The notes: a model not told the origin generated them from the letters alone. A stretch of DNA of 11,872 nt from CAZXEU01 sp964639665 (GCA_964639665.1 CAZXEU010000199.1:1-11872), one strand, 5' to 3'; positions 1 through 7,574 are shown, counted from the first letter of the stretch. Made by a program: numbers and translations.

Positions 1-737
1 ACGCACTGTGGAAAGGGCCCGAAAGAATTCCTTCGGCCTCGAGCTTCGAGGCTCCGCAGCTCGCTGCTCCGCCTCGAAGCTCGGCCTCTCTTAATCCAAT
101 TTTAATTGTCGTCGGCCTCAATCTATATTGACGTTGATCAGTTAGATTGGGTTCAACCGGCACAGATTCTTCGACTTGGTGCACGGGAGGCGCTGGACGT
201 CGTGCCCAAACGCTAGGCAAGGACATACAGACCCGACAGTTTTCGCCCCGTAGGACCTAGGCCGGAATGCCAAGCTCCAAGCTGACGACAAGTCCACCCT
301 GAACCCACATTATGGTCGGTTGCTTCGTGGGCAATCAAGCAATAGAAACCTCACGCGAACTGGTCTCGGTTTGCCGTGCTCATTCCGTCATACCGGTTGG
401 CCTTGATCTTGGGGAATGTGAGCTTGTTGACGTGCCAGGGGCGAAACCTGCGCCAGAGGATTGCTGGAGCATTCCAGCTTCCACGGCACGCAATACTCGG
501 GGGTGGTTCGCTCTACGCCCTGACGCGGATGCCGTGCTCGGCGCGATGCGCGTTATTGCCAATCTGATGCCGTATCCGTCCCCCTGACTCCTGAGCGCAC
601 GCGGTCCCGGGGTTCCGATCACTAGTTCCAGGAGGGCACGTGCAAGCAAATGCTTGGTCGTGCTAGTCCGCGATCAATTTCCGCGGACCTCCGGGGCGTA
701 AGCAAAAGCGATTGCAGGCTTGGGAGCCGGCAGCGCA
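1..737. other. Gene-poor left end, no supportable coding region
   Basis: This stretch lies downstream of the minus-strand GGT-family gene, which stops at 738. Bases 16 to 86 hold nested inverted repeats, described separately. The longest plus-strand open frame (312 to 587, 91 codons) starts 9 bases after an in-frame stop, has no convincing ribosome binding site, and encodes a protein I cannot relate to any family. The overlapping minus-strand frame (380 to 649) has a low-complexity Arg/Ser/Ala composition typical of a shadow. Bases 666 to 688 can form a 7-bp hairpin with a 9-base loop, but no T-run follows on either strand. AT-rich sequence at about 90 to 108 follows the palindromes. I see no tRNA, transposase remnant or clear promoter here. 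Confidence 0.5.
16..86. repeat. Nested inverted repeats (palindromic hairpin cluster)
   Basis: The arms GAGCTTCGAGGC (41 to 52) and GCCTCGAAGCTC (71 to 82) are perfect 12-bp reverse complements. Between them, GCAGC (56 to 60) and GCTGC (63 to 67) also pair, separated by symmetric TCC/TCC internal loops. The outer GGCC at 35 to 38 can pair with GGCC at 83 to 86 if two bases bulge. The same GGCC at 35 to 38 can instead pair with GGCC at 16 to 19, together with GAA 21 to 23 and TTC 32 to 34, to make a smaller hairpin at 16 to 38. In addition, CCTCGA and TCGAGG (37 to 51) form a local hairpin inside the left arm. The element could be a dispersed REP-like repeat, a terminator for a gene beyond the left edge, or a protein-binding palindrome. 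No clean T-run follows on either strand, so a standard intrinsic terminator is not well supported. Confidence 0.7.
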
Positions 738-2579
738 CTACCAGCCGATGCCGTAATCTTCGCCGTGGTGGCTGGCCCCGCCCCACATGGTGCCGTGTTC
801 CCGGTCAAAATAGATGGCCGTAATTGGGCCCGAGGTCCGCTCGCTGAACGTGAGCCTGTATCCCAGCTCACGGAGGCTTCGGCGCACCCAAGGCGGTGTG
901 TCGTCCTGCAACAGGAGCCGACCCGGCTGCACCTCATGCTGTCCGAAGGACCCGCGCATCTGGAAGCTGTTGATATTGGCTGCCTCAACAGCTTCCTGGA
1001 CATTCATTCCGAACTCCACCACGTTCAGGAAAAACTGAACGAGATTCTGGTCTTGGCTGTCACCGCCCTGGACAGCAAATGACAGGTATGGACGGCCGTC
1101 CTTGAGTGCCATGCCCGGTGTGAGCGTCGCACGCGGCCGTTTGCCTGGTTCAGCGACGTTATACGGGTTCTCCGCCGGATCGAGAACAAAGCTCTGCATG
1201 CGTTGACTGAGCCCGATACCGGTACGGCCCGCTATGGTGGCCGGTATCCATCCCCCGCTCGGCGTGACCGAAACTACCCAGCCTTCTGCGTCAGCAGCCT
1301 GGATGGACGTCGTTCCTGCATAGAAATCCTCCTCGTATGCCTCGTCAAAGACGGAGGCGGCAGCGCTGTCGCTCCAACTCTCCAGGTAGTGCTGAAATGG
1401 GTTTTCTTCGCCCTGAAACGGGTATGGATCCCCCGGCTTGGCCGCCGCGTCGTTCCGCTCCCAATCGATGCCCTTGATTCGCTCCTTCGCATACTCCTTG
1501 GAAAGCAGACCTTGGAGCGGTTCTTCCGGCGGGAAGTATGGATCCCCGTAATAAAAGTCACGGTCCGCGAAGGCGAGATTCATGACCTGGTAGAGGGCGT
1601 GGATATACCGGGCGCTGTTGTACCCCATTGCCTGCAAGTCAAAGGGTTCAAGCATGTTCAGGGCCTGCAGCATCACTGGACCCTGTACCCAGTGCGTGAG
1701 CTTGTAGACTTCAATATCGTTGTAGGTGGTCGTTACGGGCTCTTCGATGTAAACTTGCCATTGGTCCAGATCCTCCATGGTCAGGAGGCCGCCCTGCTCT
1801 TGTGTGCCGCGGACGATTTCCTCTGCAATATCTCCACGGTAGAATCGGTCGTATGCCGCGTAAATGGCTTCCTCGCGGCTCTTGCCTTCAGCAAGCGCCG
1901 CTTCCTCCGCCTCGATCAATTGGCGCAGGGTCTGTGCAAGGTCAAGCTGCCTGAAAATCTCGCCGGGCTTAGGGGCCTCGTATTCTTCGCCAAAGTGCGG
2001 CAGCATAACAGCGCGCGAGTACGGCCACTCCTTTATCCTTTCCTTGTTTTGCTCAATGCTCCGCGAGGCTTCCGCTTCGATGGGATACCCTTCCGCCATC
2101 TGCAGGGACGGTTCAAGCACATCCTTGAGACTTAGCGTGCCATATTCTGCGAGCATGACCATGAGAGCACCCGGCGTGCCGGGTGTCACGGCAGCCAGCG
2201 GGCCGAATTCGGGCGGGTACCGGAGACCTTGCTCCGTGAAGAAGGCTGCGGTAGCCCCGGTAGGTGCCACACCAAGACCGTTGATTCCGATTACCCTGTT
2301 CTCGCCGGGATGGTAGATCAATGCCTGCGTTTCGCCGCCCCAGCTGAGCACATCCCACATGGTGGACGTGGCGCCTAGCATGGCGCAGGCGGCATCGACC
2401 GCGTTTCCGCCCTTGGCAAACATGAGTGCGCCTGCGGTGGCGCCGAGCGGCTTGCCCGTAATCGCTACCCAGTGCTTGGCATGTAAAACAGGCTTTGCGG
2501 TCTGCTGCGCCTGCGACGGCGCAGCAAGAGCGATCGCCAGGCCGAGCAGAACGGCGGGCGTGGTCTTAAGTGGCGGCAT
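738..2579 (-). CDS. ggt: Secreted gamma-glutamyltransferase-family protein (Ntn hydrolase)
   Basis: This 613-residue protein belongs to the GGT family, whose members self-cleave and then hydrolyse or transfer gamma-glutamyl groups such as that of glutathione. Residues 1 to about 24 look like a Sec signal peptide (Lys5, hydrophobic run, cut after SQA), so it should act outside the cytoplasmic membrane. Family landmarks are GGNAVDAA (57 to 64), the AFADRDFYYGDP stretch (336 to 347), and Thr423 in GTTS, followed by WVVSVT. Thr423 is the expected autocleavage site and nucleophile of the small subunit. PGMALKDG and GGDSQDQ follow near 488 to 511. The segment that in classical GGTs reads D-x-R-E-x-A-P is INGLGVAP here (99 to 106), so the usual carboxylate-binding Arg is not visible and the substrate may differ. 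I chose the ATG at 2579 because the signal peptide begins there; the frame is open to 2756 but that would overlap ribBA. It starts 40 bases after ribBA, probably co-transcribed. Confidence 0.88.
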   Translation of the reverse strand: MPPLKTTPAVLLGLAIALAAPSQAQQTAKPVLHAKHWVAITGKPLGATAGALMFAKGGNAVDAACAMLGATSTMWDVLSWGGETQALIYHPGENRVIGINGLGVAPTGATAAFFTEQGLRYPPEFGPLAAVTPGTPGALMVMLAEYGTLSLKDVLEPSLQMAEGYPIEAEASRSIEQNKERIKEWPYSRAVMLPHFGEEYEAPKPGEIFRQLDLAQTLRQLIEAEEAALAEGKSREEAIYAAYDRFYRGDIAEEIVRGTQEQGGLLTMEDLDQWQVYIEEPVTTTYNDIEVYKLTHWVQGPVMLQALNMLEPFDLQAMGYNSARYIHALYQVMNLAFADRDFYYGDPYFPPEEPLQGLLSKEYAKERIKGIDWERNDAAAKPGDPYPFQGEENPFQHYLESWSDSAAASVFDEAYEEDFYAGTTSIQAADAEGWVVSVTPSGGWIPATIAGRTGIGLSQRMQSFVLDPAENPYNVAEPGKRPRATLTPGMALKDGRPYLSFAVQGGDSQDQNLVQFFLNVVEFGMNVQEAVEAANINSFQMRGSFGQHEVQPGRLLLQDDTPPWVRRSLRELGYRLTFSERTSGPITAIYFDREHGTMWGGASHHGEDYGIGW

Positions 2580-2619
2580 GGATTGATTCGTGCTTTCGAG
2601 GTATGTAGTGTGTCGAAGT

Positions 2620-3873
2620 TCACAAGATGCGACGCAGGGCATCGCGGCTGTCCAGATCCTCCAGTATGTGACCCATTCGGTCCCGTTTAGTCTGCAGGTA
2701 GGACCTGTTGCATTCATTTGCGGGCATTTCAATCGGGACCCGCTCCACGATCTCAAGTCCGTATCCGTGCAGTCCTATGCGCTTGGTTGGATTGTTGGTC
2801 ATAAGACGAAGCTTCCGGATCCCGAGACTGCGCAGTATCTGACAGCCAATGCCGTAGTCGCGGTGGTCCATGCGGAATCCCAGGGCTTCGTTGGCCTCAA
2901 CGGTATCCAGACCCTTCTCCTGTAATTCGTAAGCCCGAAGCTTGTTAAGCAGCCCGATTCCACGCCCTTCCTGCTTCATGTAGAGCACCACGCCTTGCCC
3001 GTTTTCGCTCACGCTACTCATAGCAGTCCGTAGCTGCTCCCCGCAGTCGCATCGCTGGGATCCAAAGATATCTCCGGTTACGCATTGGGAGTGCACGCGC
3101 GTAAGCACGGGCTCTTCCTCGGTCCACGTGCCCTTGTAAAGGGCAAGGTGCACTTCGCCGGCCAGGCTGTCTTCGAACGCAGCCAGGCTGAACTCGCCAT
3201 GCCGGGTGGGAAGCGTTACGTCGGCAACCTGCCGGATGAGCGTTTCATGCTGCATCCGGTAGGCGATGAGGTCGCTGATGGTGATGATGCGCATGTCGAA
3301 GCGCCGAGCGATATTCATCAGTTCGGGCACGCGAGCCATGCTGCCATCCTCATTGAGGATTTCAACGAGAACGCCGACGGGCTTCAGCCCGGCAAGTGTT
3401 GCCAGGTCAACCGCGGCTTCCGTGTGGCCAGCCCGGCGAAGAGTACCGCCGTCCTGGGCCCTCAAGGGGAATACGTGCCCCGGCCGTGCAAAGTCCTCCG
3501 GGGCCGAAGCGGCGTCGGCCAGAGCCCGTATGGTCCGGGCGCGATCGGCTGCACTGATGCCGGTCGTCGTGTTGCGCCGGAAATCCACCGAGACCGTAAA
3601 CGCCGTGTTGTAGAGTCCCGTATTCGCTTCAACCATCATTTCAAGACCAAGCGAATCCGTTCTTTCCTTCGTCATCGGGACGCAAATGAGGCCCCGGCCG
3701 AAGGTCGCCATGAAATTGACCAGGTCGGCAGTGATGGTCTCGGCCGCTCCGATGAAGTCGCCTTCGTTTTCACGGTCCTCGTCGTCGGTTACGACGACCA
3801 GGCGGCCGTTGCGGATTTCGGCCACGGCATCTTCGACCGAATCGAAGCGGAAGGATGGGTGACCGGAATCCAT
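2620..3873 (-). CDS. ribBA: Bifunctional 3,4-dihydroxy-2-butanone-4-phosphate synthase / GTP cyclohydrolase II
   Basis: This is the two-domain enzyme that supplies both riboflavin precursors: the N-terminal half makes 3,4-dihydroxy-2-butanone 4-phosphate from ribulose 5-phosphate and the C-terminal half opens GTP. The RibB half (about 1 to 205) shows DDEDRENEGD at 30 to 39, GHTEAA at 149 to 154 and EILNEDGSMAR at 171 to 181, so its acidic and His catalytic residues look intact. The RibA half (about 206 to 417) shows the zinc ligands Cys264, Cys275 and Cys277 in CVTGD...RCDCG, the GRGIGL loop at 303 to 308, and GLDTVEAN at 321 to 328. Neither domain appears degenerate. The ATG at 3873 gives 417 residues; an in-frame GTG at 3894 would add seven, and I cannot exclude it. 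The gene lies 31 bases downstream of yajC and 40 bases upstream of the GGT-family gene. The ending SYLQTKRDRMGHIL resembles Bacteroidota homologues. Confidence 0.97.
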   Translation of the reverse strand: MDSGHPSFRFDSVEDAVAEIRNGRLVVVTDDEDRENEGDFIGAAETITADLVNFMATFGRGLICVPMTKERTDSLGLEMMVEANTGLYNTAFTVSVDFRRNTTTGISAADRARTIRALADAASAPEDFARPGHVFPLRAQDGGTLRRAGHTEAAVDLATLAGLKPVGVLVEILNEDGSMARVPELMNIARRFDMRIITISDLIAYRMQHETLIRQVADVTLPTRHGEFSLAAFEDSLAGEVHLALYKGTWTEEEPVLTRVHSQCVTGDIFGSQRCDCGEQLRTAMSSVSENGQGVVLYMKQEGRGIGLLNKLRAYELQEKGLDTVEANEALGFRMDHRDYGIGCQILRSLGIRKLRLMTNNPTKRIGLHGYGLEIVERVPIEMPANECNRSYLQTKRDRMGHILEDLDSRDALRRIL

Positions 3874-3904
3874 GCTCCCGGGATTGTGCGGCACCGGCAG
3901 GGAG

Positions 3905-4216
3905 TTACTTCGGCGACACGTTGGCGATGGCGCTCTTCTCGATGCGAAGCTTTACGTTGGTGGCGACTTCCATGAGCACGCTGGCGTCGTCAACTTTGGT
4001 CACGATGCCGTGGATGCCACCTGCGGTTACAACCTTGTCGTCCTTGCGCACGGCTGCTATCATGGCCTTGCGCTTGTCCTCGCGTTTCTTTTGCGGACGT
4101 ATGATGAAAAGGTAGAAAACAATGAAGATGAGCACTAGCGGCACCAGCATTCCGAAAGGGCCGAAGGTTCCCCCTTCGGCCTGCTGTGCCGCTGCCATTA
4201 CGAGCAATAGTTTCAT
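3905..4216 (-). CDS. yajC: Preprotein translocase accessory subunit YajC
   Basis: YajC is a small single-pass inner-membrane protein that associates with SecDF and the SecYEG translocon. The 103-residue product has the usual layout: a short N-terminus, one hydrophobic membrane helix at about 22 to 38 (MLVPLVLIFIVFYLFII), then the family signature RPQKKREDKR at 40 to 49. A small cytoplasmic domain follows, with DDKVVTAGGIHGIVTKVDD at 59 to 77, matching the typical 'GD-V-T-GG-I-G-V' pattern. Length is normal for the family. The ATG at 4216 gives the full hydrophobic N-terminus; a second Met at residue 7 is possible. It lies downstream of the SRP RNA gene and 31 bases ahead of ribBA. secD/secF are not in the window. 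Confidence 0.96.
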   Translation of the reverse strand: MKLLLVMAAAQQAEGGTFGPFGMLVPLVLIFIVFYLFIIRPQKKREDKRKAMIAAVRKDDKVVTAGGIHGIVTKVDDASVLMEVATNVKLRIEKSAIANVSPK

Positions 4217-4343
4217 GAGATTGGGTCAGGCTTTTCGGCTGGCATCCAAAATACGATGAGACCGCCTTAGGCGCAGCTACGGGAGAATTGGGTGCCAGCA
4301 GCAGTAAGGGCCAAGTATGTCGGGCACTTGGAGCAACGTCGCC
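4217..4343 (-). other. Leader region between SRP RNA and yajC
   Basis: These 127 bases separate the SRP RNA terminator from the yajC start on the minus strand. No coding region is supported. About 35 bases before the yajC ATG the minus strand reads CGTATTTTGGATG, which resembles the TAnnTTTG -7 element of Bacteroidota promoters with one mismatch. I see no clear TTG at the expected -33 position, so a separate promoter for yajC-ribBA-ggt is only a possibility. Confidence 0.25.
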
Positions 4344-4361
4344 AAAATAAAGAAGGGCAAG
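4344..4361 (-). terminator. Probable intrinsic terminator formed by the SRP RNA 3' stem
   Basis: On the minus strand the 3' arm of the SRP RNA long stem ends in CTTGCCCTTCTT and runs straight into TATTTT. Pairing with AAGAAGGGTAAG at 4456 to 4445 gives a strong stem followed by a T-rich tract, as expected for Rho-independent termination of a small RNA. The T-tract is interrupted by one A. Confidence 0.5.
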
Positions 4362-4457
4362 CTCCCCGCATCGCGTCGCTGCGACCTCCTACCGCTGCTG
4401 CCTTCCGGCCCTGACGGGGTTCAGAGGGAGCTGACCGCACGGGACTTACCCTTCTTT
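4350..4457 (-). ncRNA. ffs: Signal recognition particle RNA (small 4.5S type)
   Basis: This is the RNA scaffold of the bacterial signal recognition particle, which binds Ffh and targets nascent membrane proteins to the Sec machinery. On the minus strand the hallmark domain IV reads CAGGGCCGGAAGGCAGCAGC (about 4413 to 4394), with the GGAA tetraloop at 4406 to 4403 and the asymmetric loop sequences that bind the Ffh M domain. The transcript folds as one long hairpin: AAGAAGGGTAAG at 4456 to 4445 pairs with CTTGCCCTTCTT at 4361 to 4350 (one G-T pair). Both arms are about 51 to 54 bases from the tetraloop, giving about 108 nt. There is no room for an Alu domain. Ends are set by the outer stem and may be off by a few bases. 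It lies between priA and yajC on the same strand. Confidence 0.93.
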
Positions 4458-4494
4458 TCACATCAACAGGGACCACTTGGGGCAGTTCCCGACG

Positions 4495-6945
4495 CTAGTC
4501 GAGTCCCAGCGGATCCACGTTTGCCGAAATGCGGTATCCGGCGGGAGGACGCCCGAATGCCTCCAAAGCGCCGCGGACGGTGCGCGAAAGGCCGGATTCG
4601 GTCTTGGGCGCTTTTAGCAATGCCTGGTACCGGTACTGCCTCTTGATGCGTGCCACGTATGCAGATCCGGGTCCCAGAACGTCTACCGAGCGCGGCAACT
4701 CCGTCCTGAACACGTTCGTGCATTCATGGGCAAGGCGAGCCACACGCGCCTCTTCCGGCCCCTTGAACTCCATGGCCACCAGACGCCCGAAGGGCGGGTA
4801 GCGGAGCGCGCGGCGCTCCTCCAGGGCAACTTCCGAAAAGCCGCGATAGTCGTGCGAAAGCAGGTACTGGAATACCGGGTGATCCGGGCGATAGGTCTGC
4901 AGCAGGACCTCACCCTTCAGCTCAGCGCGTCCGGCGCGTCCGGCTACCTGCATCAAGAGCTGGAAGGTGCGCTCCTCCGCGCGGTAGTCTGGCAGGTGCA
5001 TCCCCACATCGGCGCCTACAACGCCGACAAGCGTGACCCGGCGGAAGTCCAGGCCCTTGGCAACCATCTGTGTCCCTACCAGGATGTCGGCGTCACCCCT
5101 GCCGAACGCGTCGAGTATTCTGGTATGGGCGTCCTTTTGATGGGTAGTGTCCAGATCCATGCGTACAACGCGTGCCTCGGGCAATACATCGGCCAGCTCT
5201 TCTTCCACTCGCTGCGTACCTGCCCCGCGTTGCTCCAACTCGGTCGCGGAACACTTCGGGCAGATGGTGAGGGGTTTGTCCGTACCGCCACAGAAATGAC
5301 ACCGGAGCTGCAGGCGCACCTTGTGATACGTAAGCGTTACGGAGCAGTCGCGGCAGGTAGGCACGAAGCCGCAGTTACTACACTGCAAGACGGGAGCATA
5401 GCCTCTGCGGTTCTGCAGCAGGATGATCTGCTCCCTGCGAGTTAGCCGCGACCTGATGGCCTCGCGCAGGGGCACCGAGATAGCGCCGGCCAGACGGTGT
5501 TTCTTATTCTCCAACGTCAGGTCAATAATGCGCACATCCGGCAGCGAGGCCAGCGTGCGTCCGCTAACCGGAACCCTGTCCGGCATCTCCAGCAGCTTGT
5601 ATTTGCCGGAGTGTGCATTGTGGAGGCTTTCCAGGCTCGGCGTAGCGGAGCCAAGCACGCAAACCGCGTCCTGAATGCGCGCACGCATAACCGCTACATC
5701 CCTTGCATTGTAACGGGGGGCAGGTTCCTGCTGCTTGTACGAGGCCTCCTGCTCTTCGTCTACAACGATGAGTCCAACGTTTGCCAGGGGTGCCAGCACG
5801 GCGGAGCGAGGACCGATAGCAACACTGTAGCGCCCCTGCCTGAGGTGTCTCCAGGCATCATAACGCTCGCCAAGACTCATGCGGGAATGGAGCACGGCAA
5901 CCCTGTCGCCAAACCGGTGCCGAAAGCGCCGGACGGTCTGGGGTGTAAGTGAGATCTCGGGGACGAGAATAATGCCCGTTTGGCCACGCTCCAGCACACG
6001 GGCAAGGGCTGCAATGTAGACTTCCGTCTTGCCACTACCAGTCACGCCGTGGAGCAAGAAGGCCTGGTAAGCTCCCCGGTCCACGGCTTCCCGAATGCTC
6101 GCCACAGCGGTCTTCTGAGCCGGATGGAGCGACACCGGAGCCGGTGCGTGTCCGGCGGAGAACTTCGGCAAGCGCGTAGATTCAAGCCGAATGACTTCCA
6201 CCAGTCCCTTCTTGATCAGGCTGGTGGCGGAACTGTGGCTGGCATCCGCCCGGCGGAGAACTTCTCGTCGCGCAGGAGTATCGATACCCTCCTTGACGAA
6301 GGCATCCATGGCAGCAAGGATGGCCTTTTGCTTCGGCCCCCGCACGTCGCTAGCTCCTTCGCTGCCCGCGACCAGTCGAAGATGGTCTTCGAATCTTGGC
6401 CGGACTCTTGGTCCCCGCGCCGCTGAATCAATACCGATTAGTCCGGCACTCTCCAGGCGTCGCAGCAAGGCAATGGGCACATCCAGCCCCGCATTGCGCA
6501 TGCCTGCACGCGTGGCTTCCGGGTGCCGTTTCAGGTACTGGAAGACCGGACCGGCCTTGGGATGGGCCTTGACCTGACTGTCGGGTTCGCCTGTGACACG
6601 AATCGTAAGGACTACGTGGGTGTCGATGCCGCTGGGCAGGGCGGCCCGAATGGCCTCCCCCCATCCGCAGATGTAGTAGCTGGCCATCCATCTCGTAAGC
6701 CGCAGCAGGTCCCCGGTCAGCAATGGCGCTGCGTCCAGCACGTCCGAGATCGGCCGGAGTCGCAGTTTTTCGTCCGGCTCCGAATTCTTATCGACGATGA
6801 CGCCCGTGATGCGACGACCGCGGAAGCCAACCTCAACGCGGCATCCGACATTTGCCGCATCCCGGAGTTCTTCCGGGACCAGATAGGTGAATGTACGGGC
6901 GAGGGGAAGCGGCAGCGCAACGCGCACTGTCAACGGAGGCCCCAC
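4495..6945 (-). CDS. priA: Primosomal replication restart helicase PriA
   Basis: PriA recognises stalled forks and D-loops and starts reloading of the replicative helicase. The 816-residue product has the N-terminal DNA-binding domain (VALPLPLARTFTYLVPEEL at 9 to 27, then a GxRVxVxFRGR region), Walker A GVTGSGKT at 300 to 307, motif II at 396 to 399, motif III GSATP at 432 to 436, motif V GTQMVAKGLDF at 624 to 634, and motif VI QVAGRAGRAE at 666 to 675. Eight cysteines in four CxxC pairs (522/525, 531/534, 549/552, 562/565) form the usual paired zinc sites. Motif II reads DEEQ where most PriA proteins have DEEH. No ATG fits the N-terminus: GTG at 6945 is my choice and TTG at 6933 the alternative. 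The open frame reaches 7080, but that would overlap the GNAT gene. It starts 41 bases after the GNAT stop, so co-transcription is likely. Confidence 0.96.
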   Translation of the reverse strand: MGPPLTVRVALPLPLARTFTYLVPEELRDAANVGCRVEVGFRGRRITGVIVDKNSEPDEKLRLRPISDVLDAAPLLTGDLLRLTRWMASYYICGWGEAIRAALPSGIDTHVVLTIRVTGEPDSQVKAHPKAGPVFQYLKRHPEATRAGMRNAGLDVPIALLRRLESAGLIGIDSAARGPRVRPRFEDHLRLVAGSEGASDVRGPKQKAILAAMDAFVKEGIDTPARREVLRRADASHSSATSLIKKGLVEVIRLESTRLPKFSAGHAPAPVSLHPAQKTAVASIREAVDRGAYQAFLLHGVTGSGKTEVYIAALARVLERGQTGIILVPEISLTPQTVRRFRHRFGDRVAVLHSRMSLGERYDAWRHLRQGRYSVAIGPRSAVLAPLANVGLIVVDEEQEASYKQQEPAPRYNARDVAVMRARIQDAVCVLGSATPSLESLHNAHSGKYKLLEMPDRVPVSGRTLASLPDVRIIDLTLENKKHRLAGAISVPLREAIRSRLTRREQIILLQNRRGYAPVLQCSNCGFVPTCRDCSVTLTYHKVRLQLRCHFCGGTDKPLTICPKCSATELEQRGAGTQRVEEELADVLPEARVVRMDLDTTHQKDAHTRILDAFGRGDADILVGTQMVAKGLDFRRVTLVGVVGADVGMHLPDYRAEERTFQLLMQVAGRAGRAELKGEVLLQTYRPDHPVFQYLLSHDYRGFSEVALEERRALRYPPFGRLVAMEFKGPEEARVARLAHECTNVFRTELPRSVDVLGPGSAYVARIKRQYRYQALLKAPKTESGLSRTVRGALEAFGRPPAGYRISANVDPLGLD

Positions 6946-6986
6946 TCGTAAGTCATGCTGGCGTATGCCCAGGCGCTCCGCTACAG

Positions 6987-7574
6987 CTATTCCTTCTCCG
7001 GGTCGTACAGCATGCCCGTGCAAAGACACATCTTCCGCTTCATGCGAGTAAGCACGTCGTAGTTGGGACAGCTCTGGCAACCCTCCCAGAAAACGTCGTC
7101 GGACGTGAGCTCGGAGAACGTTACTGGCTTGTAACCGAGCTCGGAATTGATCTTCATTACGGCAAGGCTGGTTGTAATGCCGAACAGCTTGGCATTCGGA
7201 TACCGCTGGCGTGACAGCTCAAAGGCCCGCTTCTTAATGCGCTTGGCCAGTCCTCGCTTGCGGAACGCAGGTGCCACGATCAGCCCCGAATTCACGGCGT
7301 ACTTGCCGTGGCTCCACGTTTCTATGTAGCAGAAACCGGCCACTTCTTCACCGCACAGTGCAATGATGGCCTTGCCCTCTGCCATCTTCCGCCGGATATA
7401 CTCGGGTTCGCGCTTGGCAATGCCCGTTCCGCGCGCCGACGCGGCCTCCTCGATCAGCTTGCACACGGTGTCCGCATACGTGTGGTGCTCCGGACCTGCT
7501 ACGACCACAGTGATATCTTCCGCCTGGGCGGTCGGCTCCGCTTCCGCCACGGCCGGTGCTGAGGGTGCGTTCAC
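6987..7574 (-). CDS. GNAT-family N-acetyltransferase with C-terminal Cys cluster
   Basis: This 195-residue product is a GNAT acetyltransferase. The core runs from about residue 21 to 160: SGLIVAPAFRKRGLAKRIKK (96 to 115) is the acetyl-CoA-binding region, with the R/Q-x-x-G-x-A type loop at RKRGLA (105 to 110), and AVMKINSELGYKPV follows at 138 to 151. The tail has four cysteines: C166-x2-C169 and C183-x-C185, in FWEGCQSCPNYDVLTR and KMCLCTGMLYDP. From memory, close relatives in Bacteroidota have the same tail and often lie beside arginine-biosynthesis genes, where they are proposed to make N-acetylglutamate. That role is inference here; no arg gene is visible in the window. I chose the GTG at 7574 because homologues begin shortly before the core; the frame stays open to 7736, but that extension runs into the divergent small gene. 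priA follows on the same strand. Confidence 0.85.
   Translation of the reverse strand: MNAPSAPAVAEAEPTAQAEDITVVVAGPEHHTYADTVCKLIEEAASARGTGIAKREPEYIRRKMAEGKAIIALCGEEVAGFCYIETWSHGKYAVNSGLIVAPAFRKRGLAKRIKKRAFELSRQRYPNAKLFGITTSLAVMKINSELGYKPVTFSELTSDDVFWEGCQSCPNYDVLTRMKRKMCLCTGMLYDPEKE

Noticed and set aside
312..587. Plus-strand 91-codon frame as a gene
   Set aside because: No family resemblance, no convincing ribosome binding site and no conserved context; kept only as part of the gene-poor region.
666..688. Terminator for the GGT-family gene
   Set aside because: A 7-bp hairpin exists, but no T-run follows on the minus strand, so intrinsic termination is not supported.
1203..2135. Plus-strand 310-codon open frame
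   Set aside because: It lies wholly antisense to the well-supported GGT-family gene, and its product has no recognisable domain; it is a by-product of codon bias.
2580..2756. N-terminal extension of the GGT-family protein
   Set aside because: It would overlap ribBA by 137 bases and hide the clear signal peptide that begins at 2579.
3085..3975. Plus-strand 296-codon open frame
   Set aside because: It is antisense to ribBA and the end of yajC, both certain genes, with no domain signal of its own.
6946..7080. N-terminal extension of PriA
   Set aside because: It overlaps the GNAT gene end, and the PriA family N-terminus begins near residue 7 of the shorter version.
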